DNA of 47,125 bases from Bdellovibrio sp. (lineage in GTDB: Bacteria; Bdellovibrionota; Bdellovibrionia; Bdellovibrionales; Bdellovibrionaceae): positions 1-47,125 of the forward strand of contig JACMNA010000089.1 in assembly GCA_014378765.1 (NCBI GenBank). Direction: 5' to 3'. The notes under the pieces were generated by a model. That model was not told the origin of the DNA. It searched no databases and was given only the letters and a program-made list of their open reading frames with translations. Positions 41,780 through 47,125 of this stretch are shown in pieces. Position 1 is the stretch's first letter. Each line of letters opens with the position of its first letter. A program made the translations under genes and the position numbers.

Positions 41780-41962
41780 GATAATTTCCTGTGACTTCCT
41801 ATATTGTTTTAAAAAGTATCTATTAAAAATTGATCATTCGTCTATAAAGAAATTGACTACCCATATTGGCTATTTAATTAGCACCGAAAATGAAAATTGA
41901 TTGCTGTAAGTTGGCTATGGCTCATAATAAAGGTGGTGGTATCCAAACCGAAAGAGGAGTGC

Positions 41963-42562
41963 ATGAAATTAAATAAAATAATCCTAACTCTAACTAGTTT
42001 ACTAATTTTAACTTCTTGCGGAGGCGGAGATAAAACGCCAACCAAAAAAAATAACGATACGGGAACTACAGAAACTTTTGAAACTTTAAGTGATCAGTAT
42101 GTGGAATTAGCAACAACAAAAGATAATTTGTCGATTGAGAGTTTATCAAATGGCATGGTTATGTTTTTTAAGGGGGCCCACCAATTTACGGGGCAAATCA
42201 GTGCCGCAACGCCCATGCAGCCTAGGCATCAACTAAGAATTGAATTATTTGTTAATTCAATCGTCGCCGAAAAACATACAAAAAGTTGCTCACTTATACT
42301 CGAGTCAGAGGCGCCAATTGCTAGTGCAAAGTTAAATGTGGTGAGCGGAAACTTTTTTATGATAAGTGGGGCTAACTATTCTGATAATGGTGAAAGCTAT
42401 TCCGTTTTCGCTTTATTAGAGACCTTTGGATCATTCTCTAATTCAACTTTGCTTTGTACTGATTATTTAAATTTACAGCTGAATGGCCGCCCTGGCGCCA
42501 TGACGGTTGGCGATGTAAAGTATGGAACTAACAATTTAATCTCGTTCGCGGCGCACCGCTAG
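41963..42562 (+). CDS. Lipoprotein of unknown function
   Basis: A 199-residue product. The ATG at 41963 has AGAGGAG upstream, and the lipoprotein signal ends LTSCGGG, so Cys19 is the lipidation site. A Lys/Thr/Asn-rich linker is followed by a beta-rich domain with two Cys (SCSLILE and LLCTDY) that may pair. No family is recognised. Possible promoter boxes TTGCTG (41901-41906) and CATAAT (41923-41928) lie upstream. The gene is followed by the structured leader of cti. Confidence 0.7.
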   Translation: MKLNKIILTLTSLLILTSCGGGDKTPTKKNNDTGTTETFETLSDQYVELATTKDNLSIESLSNGMVMFFKGAHQFTGQISAATPMQPRHQLRIELFVNSIVAEKHTKSCSLILESEAPIASAKLNVVSGNFFMISGANYSDNGESYSVFALLETFGSFSNSTLLCTDYLNLQLNGRPGAMTVGDVKYGTNNLISFAAHR

Positions 42563-42597
42563 TTTAGAATCCCAAATTGAGCAGGAGCTAACGGCTT

Positions 42598-42603
42598 TAA
42601 AAT
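42598..42603 (+). promoter_or_regulatory. Possible -10 box of the cti promoter
   Basis: TAAAAT here, with TTGAGC at 42577-42582 (15-base spacing, short), would start RNA near 42610, just before the left arm of the leader hairpin at 42612. The boxes are mediocre; the coincidence of the predicted start with the hairpin edge is the reason for listing it. Confidence 0.3.
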
Positions 42604-42611
42604 TGTATTAA

Positions 42612-42680
42612 CTTCTCGGTAGACAACATGTTCATCACACTTTTATTTCCTAATAAAAGGTGATTGAACTTACCGAGGAG
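42612..42680 (+). promoter_or_regulatory. Structured cti leader that hides the ribosome binding site
   Basis: Outer stem: CTTCTCGGTA (42612-42621) pairs with TACCGAGGAG (42671-42680) over ten positions, one of them G-U. Inner hairpin: bases 42630-42647 pair with 42652-42669 over 17 positions with one bulge on each side (A42639, T42665) and a TCCT loop. The right outer arm contains the entire Shine-Dalgarno GAGGAG (42675-42680), six bases before the cti ATG. The inner stem is A-U-rich. The layout is that of an RNA thermometer or a ligand- or peptide-controlled switch; which of these, if any, is inference. Confidence 0.65.
42628..42663 (+). CDS. Possible 11-codon leader peptide in the cti leader
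   Basis: An ATG at 42628 is followed by ten codons and TGA at 42661-42663, encoding MFITLLFPNKR. It spans the inner hairpin, so ribosomes translating it would open that stem. No good Shine-Dalgarno precedes it, and it may be chance. Confidence 0.25.
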   Translation: MFITLLFPNKR

Positions 42681-42686
42681 CACTGT

Positions 42687-45302
42687 ATGATATTGAGATT
42701 GTTAAACCGCTTTTGCGCCACGCTGATCATATCGTTGACAGGGATGGTGGTTCAAGCCAACTTCAATTCTGAGTACTACGATCACAATATAAAGCCAATT
42801 TTTGCTAGCCGCTGCGTGCAGTGCCACTCTTGTTACAATGCTCCTTGCCAGATGAATTTGGGTTCGATTGAGGGATTAAATCGCGGACTGGTTACAAAGC
42901 TTGACGTCTTTGATCCGGGAAAGTTAACCGCGGCTGCTCCGACCCGATTGGGAATCGATCGTAAGACGACGGAACAGTGGCGTAATTTTTCAAAAGAAAT
43001 TCATTTTAAAGCGGTCACTCAAGATACTGGAAATGCCCAAAAAAATATTGATACTTCATTTATTCTAACGTTGGTTAACCATAAGAAAAAAAATGCATCG
43101 CTAATTGTTGATGACCTAGCGCATGCTGATGAAATGGCTGAAAATTCTCGCGTGTGCCCTGATACTTCTCAAGGGTTGATTCAGCATTTACAGAATAGAC
43201 CCAATGCGGGAATGCCTTACGGTCTGCCGGCCTTATCAAATGAGCAAATTGAGAAAATAAAAATTTGGACCGAAATGGGTTCGCCGCGTGAAGATAAGGT
43301 GTCATCACTTACGGTCAAAGACTTCACCGTCATTAGAAAAGTTGAGAATTATTTAAATGCTTACTTACGTAATTCGAATTTAGAAGAAGCTAAACGGCAA
43401 AGCTTAGTAAGTCGATATATCTATGAGCATTTATTTTTAGCGCATATTTATTTACACGATGAGGCGGCACCTGAAAGTTTCTATACATTAATACGTTCAA
43501 GCAAAACTTGTGACGCTTTTGATGAAATTGCGACTCGCCGTCCGTGGGATGCCACCGGATTGCCTTTCTTTTACTGTTTGAAGCGAATTGATGCGACTAT
43601 AGTTAGTAAGACGCATATTCCATACATGTTAAATGAAAAAAAATTAGCACGATGGAACCAATTATTTTTTTCAAATCCTTGGAAAGTTTCATTCAAAGGC
43701 GAAGGGCAAAATTTGATCGATGTCGCTCCGCGAGCGGATAAATATGCTAATAACCCATTTTACATTTTTAATGATCTTCCCGCTCAAGGACGGTATCAGT
43801 TCTTATTAGACGATGCCCAGTACCATGTGAATACTTTTATTAAGGGTCCTGTTTGTAAAGGTAATGTGGCGGTCAATTCAATTGATGAGCAATTTTACGT
43901 TTTATTCATGAAACCGGAATCAGATTTAATGGTCCGTAATAAAAAATTAGTAAAAGATGCTATGTCAGATTTATTTTTACCGGCTCATGTCGGAAGTGGG
44001 CAGTGGGGCGGAGTCATTCGCGCTTATAACTTAAGAAAAGCGCGAAATAATTTTCGCGTGATACGTGATCAGTATTACGGACGCGAATTTCCTAAAGGTT
44101 ATGAAATCAATGACATTTGGAACGGTCTTGATGAATCGGCTAGTGATGCAATTTTATCGGCTAATACGAATGCGGCATTGACGGTATTTCGTCATGAAGA
44201 TTCAGCCGCCGTCGTAAAGGGCCTTGTGGGAGCAACGTCTAAAACAGTGTTCGTTTTAGACTACGCAATTTTCGAGCGAATCTATTATAATTTAGTTGTG
44301 GGCTTCGATGTTTTCGGAAATGCCGGACACCAAGTACAAACGCGTCGTTATATGTCTTTTACTAAAATGGAAGCGGAAGAAAATTTCTTAAGCTTTTTAC
44401 CAAGCAATGTGCGATCGCCAATGAGACGGTCATGGTATTTACAGTCAAGTAATACCGAAGAGAGTATAGATAAAGCAACTGGTGACAAATTAGCAGGATC
44501 GTTTCCGTTATTAGGTTTAGATAAAGGAACCCGCGTTGATTTACCGGCACTTGATCAATATAAATACGATCGTGCTAATGTAGTGGATAAACTGCGAACA
44601 CTACGTCGTTACCGCTCTGAACTAGTTAGTCAATTTAAAGTTCGTTTAGGGGCCGCGCTAATAGATAACAATCAATTAAATCCAGAAAAAGATTTAATGG
44701 TTAAATCAAAAGGTTTAAAAATAAATAATTCTCGCACCATCGGTGAATTTGAAAATGAATTGGCTAAGATAACTGATTTAACCGGCAAAAATAATGAATG
44801 GATTTTAAAAATGCCAAGTGCTTCAATTTTATTGGTTGAAAGTGCCGAAGGATCTGAAATCTATACTTTGGCCCGCAATAAAGAGCATTTAAATATTGCC
44901 TGGCTTACGCACGAATCATCACGACGTAACGAAGCGCTTGATTCGATGGTTATTTATAAAGGTGTTATGACTTCATATCCAAATCATATTTTTAGAATCA
45001 ATCTCAGCCAAGGGCGCGAGTTTTTAGAAACAATGTTAGCCATGATGGATCACCACACTTACGAAGTTTTGATTAGAAAATTCGGAAATCCACGAACGGG
45101 ACCAGGTTCTGAAAGATTTTGGGAATCATCAGATCGGTTGCACGAAGCATTCAAAAAAAATTATCCGTTAGAATACGGAGCATTCGATTACAACCGCTAT
45201 GGCAATGACTATCGCTATAACTCTGACAATGACGTCGATTTCTTAAAAAATATGAACCCCGCTTTACGTAAAGCCATTGGCAATGAATTGGATGCAGAAT
45301 GA
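42687..45302 (+). CDS. cti: Fatty acid cis/trans isomerase (Cti), haem-containing
   Basis: Cti converts cis to trans unsaturated fatty acids in membrane phospholipids, a fast way to stiffen the membrane under heat or solvent stress. The signal peptide ends about VVQA. The c-type haem site C43-V-Q-C46-H47 is followed by SCYNAPCQMNL, the Cti signature 'CHaCYDAPCQ'. The body is Cti-like through its length, with GRVE-type residues not checked in detail. At 871 residues it is somewhat longer than Pseudomonas Cti (about 760-790). The ATG at 42687 has GAGGAG six bases upstream, buried in the leader hairpin. Its stop overlaps the next gene's ATG (ATGA), indicating an operon. Confidence 0.9.
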   Translation: MILRLLNRFCATLIISLTGMVVQANFNSEYYDHNIKPIFASRCVQCHSCYNAPCQMNLGSIEGLNRGLVTKLDVFDPGKLTAAAPTRLGIDRKTTEQWRNFSKEIHFKAVTQDTGNAQKNIDTSFILTLVNHKKKNASLIVDDLAHADEMAENSRVCPDTSQGLIQHLQNRPNAGMPYGLPALSNEQIEKIKIWTEMGSPREDKVSSLTVKDFTVIRKVENYLNAYLRNSNLEEAKRQSLVSRYIYEHLFLAHIYLHDEAAPESFYTLIRSSKTCDAFDEIATRRPWDATGLPFFYCLKRIDATIVSKTHIPYMLNEKKLARWNQLFFSNPWKVSFKGEGQNLIDVAPRADKYANNPFYIFNDLPAQGRYQFLLDDAQYHVNTFIKGPVCKGNVAVNSIDEQFYVLFMKPESDLMVRNKKLVKDAMSDLFLPAHVGSGQWGGVIRAYNLRKARNNFRVIRDQYYGREFPKGYEINDIWNGLDESASDAILSANTNAALTVFRHEDSAAVVKGLVGATSKTVFVLDYAIFERIYYNLVVGFDVFGNAGHQVQTRRYMSFTKMEAEENFLSFLPSNVRSPMRRSWYLQSSNTEESIDKATGDKLAGSFPLLGLDKGTRVDLPALDQYKYDRANVVDKLRTLRRYRSELVSQFKVRLGAALIDNNQLNPEKDLMVKSKGLKINNSRTIGEFENELAKITDLTGKNNEWILKMPSASILLVESAEGSEIYTLARNKEHLNIAWLTHESSRRNEALDSMVIYKGVMTSYPNHIFRINLSQGREFLETMLAMMDHHTYEVLIRKFGNPRTGPGSERFWESSDRLHEAFKKNYPLEYGAFDYNRYGNDYRYNSDNDVDFLKNMNPALRKAIGNELDAE

Positions 45303-46843
45303 AAAAATTGACGGTTATAAAAATATTTACAATTTTAGCGCTTCAACTTTCATATTTGCCTTCGGTGTTTGCGGACGACGCATTTAAACTAGGTGATCAA
45401 GCCATCACCCGTTGCGACGATTGGAGTTTTCCACGCACTTTTGAACAATCGGTTGAAGAGTATATGGGTGCGATCGCCGAAAGAGACCCAGATTTTGGTT
45501 GTGTATCGCGAGCGGCTTGGATGGCGACCGAAGACTTATTTCGAATTGAAAACAGTGCTCGATACGACGGGCGTTTGAAAGCTTTTGAAATAGCTTATAA
45601 AGATAAAGCCAAATTGAATTTACAAACTCGTAAAGCCTATGAAGATCTAGAAATCTTGTTTCAATTTCGTTGGTTATCAGTCAACTATGAAGCAATGCGA
45701 AGTTATAAAGCCTCAAAGGTTGTGACGGGTGTTGCTGCCGCCACCAGTGTTTCATTAGCGGTTGTGGGTGCGGGACTTATTTTAAAAACGCCAGGACTTG
45801 GTAAGCTTAGTTCCACGGCGCGTCCGGCATTAATTAGAATGCTTAAGTACCTAGGACCAATGATGGTTGCCCAGGTGGCCATGTCGGGCTCAACATCTGA
45901 AAAGTTAAAAGCGCTAGCCGGCTTTAGTAAGCCACCACTTGATTTGATTGGTGGAACTGACATTACTTTTTGGAATTACTCTGATCTTCATTTGATGCGC
46001 GACATTGCCACAGTGACTGCCGAAGCGATTGCTACCGGCGCCGCCCAAGCGGGTATTACGATAATGGCACTGCGTTTAGGTATCGGCGTGGCCACTGCTG
46101 GGAAATTTTTTGGAGCGTCTTCGTTGATTGGCCTAGCTGCTTCATATCCAATCGGTAAATTGGTCGGTTATTTAGCGAATAATGCGATCACTGAAAAATA
46201 TCATGAAATTCACTCTAACGAGACCGTTAAAATGGAAACAGATTTCAACCAAGAAAATCTTAAGGACTGGCAACGAAATATTTTAGCCGCAAAGCTAACT
46301 AATAGCGCGGTCACTTGGGTGTCAACTCAAGATCTATACTTGCAAACGAGCATCGAAGAAAAAATAGAAGATTTCGCAAGATCACAAGTTTGTCTTCGTC
46401 TAACTCAGCATATAAGTGCCGATATCGCCGAAAAAAATCAAATGTGGCAAGGGCAGTCCGGTCGAACCAAAGTTGATTATCACGCGGTCGGCATTGAATC
46501 ATTAAATAAAATGTTCGATCGCGATGAAGTAAAATTGCATACGAAAGTTTACCAAGAAATTGTAGATAAGCAAGACCGCCTGATGCAAGTTCGCGAAGGC
46601 ATCTTAAAACGAATGATTATTTTAGAAAATTTAAAGAAGCCCTATTTGCGTGATTACGTGATTCAGCACCAAGTTCTGATCGACCGCTTAGACCGGTATC
46701 TCAATCACGATGGCGTTATCGATGCGGACTTGAATGAATTACGTGCGGTGCGAAGTAATTTACAGGTGAATTCACCAAAGTGGAAAGATGAAAAGTATTT
46801 AGAAGAAATCAGAGCGCAATACGGTTGTTTTAGTAATAAATAA
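45299..46843 (+). CDS. Large exported protein of unknown function encoded with cti
   Basis: Not recognised. The 514-residue product has a signal peptide (ending SVFA). A helical region with a few Cys follows (TRCDDW, DFGCVSR), then several Ala/Gly-rich hydrophobic segments in the middle (about 139-163 and 237-292) that could insert into a membrane. A long charged helical C-terminal half ends with CFSNK. Translational coupling to cti (four-base overlap, weak ribosome site of its own) suggests a common role in envelope or lipid homeostasis; this is inference. Confidence 0.65.
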   Translation: MKKLTVIKIFTILALQLSYLPSVFADDAFKLGDQAITRCDDWSFPRTFEQSVEEYMGAIAERDPDFGCVSRAAWMATEDLFRIENSARYDGRLKAFEIAYKDKAKLNLQTRKAYEDLEILFQFRWLSVNYEAMRSYKASKVVTGVAAATSVSLAVVGAGLILKTPGLGKLSSTARPALIRMLKYLGPMMVAQVAMSGSTSEKLKALAGFSKPPLDLIGGTDITFWNYSDLHLMRDIATVTAEAIATGAAQAGITIMALRLGIGVATAGKFFGASSLIGLAASYPIGKLVGYLANNAITEKYHEIHSNETVKMETDFNQENLKDWQRNILAAKLTNSAVTWVSTQDLYLQTSIEEKIEDFARSQVCLRLTQHISADIAEKNQMWQGQSGRTKVDYHAVGIESLNKMFDRDEVKLHTKVYQEIVDKQDRLMQVREGILKRMIILENLKKPYLRDYVIQHQVLIDRLDRYLNHDGVIDADLNELRAVRSNLQVNSPKWKDEKYLEEIRAQYGCFSNK

Positions 46844-46855
46844 TTAGGAGTTATA

Positions 46856-47125
46856 ATGGAACGCCGAAAATTTTTTAAAGGGACTGCTCTATCATTCGCT
46901 GCAGTGCCATTTTTGACAACGGTATTTCATTCTGCTGGCGCCCTAGCTAGCGAGCAGATGACTGATGACGAGGCTGATTATGCAAATTGGTCTGTTTCGC
47001 CTATGACCCCGGGTGGTCAAATCCGCTATAAAATTATAATGGCTCCATCGGTTCAAGCCGGTAACGAAGCTACATGTAAATTGGTGCGCTTCGTTCGCGG
47101 CGTTACCGTGCCCCGCCACATGCAC
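46856..47125 (+). CDS. Twin-arginine signal protein, N-terminal part (partial)
   Basis: The frame is open from the ATG at 46856, preceded by TAGGAG, to the right edge (90 codons). The start MERRKFFKGTALSFAAVPFL is a good Tat signal (RRKFFK followed by a hydrophobic core), with likely cleavage near GALA. Tat export implies a protein that folds, often with a cofactor, in the cytoplasm. The visible mature part ends PRHMH, which could be the start of a metal-binding motif. The family cannot be named from this fragment. It lies 12 bases after the previous stop and is probably the third gene of the cti operon. Confidence 0.7.
   Translation, partial: MERRKFFKGTALSFAAVPFLTTVFHSAGALASEQMTDDEADYANWSVSPMTPGGQIRYKIIMAPSVQAGNEATCKLVRFVRGVTVPRHMH

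Noticed and set aside
1-47125. tRNA, rRNA, CRISPR arrays, insertion sequences or prophage genes
   Set aside because: Intergenic regions were scanned by eye for cloverleaf arms, repeat-spacer patterns and transposase or integrase motifs; none was found.

Overview
The window is a contiguous chromosomal segment of about 43% GC (estimated by eye), rich in TTA, ATT and AAA codons. Gene content and order suggest a Bdellovibrio-like predatory bacterium (Bdellovibrionota), probably one of the lower-GC relatives. The clues are the uninterrupted fliL-M-N-O-P-Q-R-flhB-flhA-flhF-flhG-fliA flagellar operon, an RpoH-type sigma factor beside it, Tad/Flp pilus genes, many lipoproteins, and a fatty acid cis/trans isomerase. 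The taxonomic call is inference; no rRNA gene or other decisive marker is present.

Layout. (1) 1-1896: the tail of an outer-membrane beta-barrel protein, a SPOR-domain protein and an inositol-monophosphatase family enzyme. (2) 2153-12931: one long plus-strand flagellar operon encoding C-ring proteins (FliM, FliN), the export gate (FliO, P, Q, R, FlhB, FlhA), polar placement and number control (FlhF, FlhG), FliL and sigma-28. A sigma-54-like site lies upstream of fliL. (3) 12950-16714: a lipoprotein, an RpoH-like sigma factor with a long N-terminal extension, a small PHA-granule-like protein, and aspartyl-tRNA synthetase. (4) 16719-27193: a split Tad (type IVb pilus) locus on the minus strand. 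The export ATPase CpaF, the secretin CpaC and a receiver-histidine kinase hybrid form one block. A Flp pilin, TadE/TadG-like pseudopilins, a CpaB-like protein and a membrane-anchored protein form the other. Between the blocks lie a secreted Gly/Gln-rich repeat protein and an amidohydrolase on the plus strand. (5) 27347-36251: folD, a Rieske oxygenase, an RlmI-like rRNA methyltransferase, a coiled-coil protein, an SLBB protein followed by an O-antigen-ligase-like membrane protein and an MFS transporter, and a ClC-type channel. (6) 36244-38974: an alpha/beta hydrolase broken by one in-frame stop just before its nucleophile elbow, then a divergent histidine kinase / response regulator pair. (7) 38975-47125: a 485-base gap without genes, several lipoproteins, a small LSm-like protein, and an operon of cti (haem-containing fatty acid cis/trans isomerase), a large exported protein of unknown function, and the start of a twin-arginine-exported protein.

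The most interesting signals are in RNA leaders rather than in proteins. The cti leader (42612-42680) can fold into a nearly continuous 27-bp structure whose outer stem holds the whole Shine-Dalgarno sequence. Cti is an enzyme of membrane-fluidity stress, so an RNA thermometer or a similar switch is an attractive hypothesis. The Flp pilin gene has its Shine-Dalgarno inside the 3' arm of an apparent intrinsic terminator directly before its ATG. The aspS start codon also lies in a hairpin. All RNA folds were read by eye, without energy calculation.
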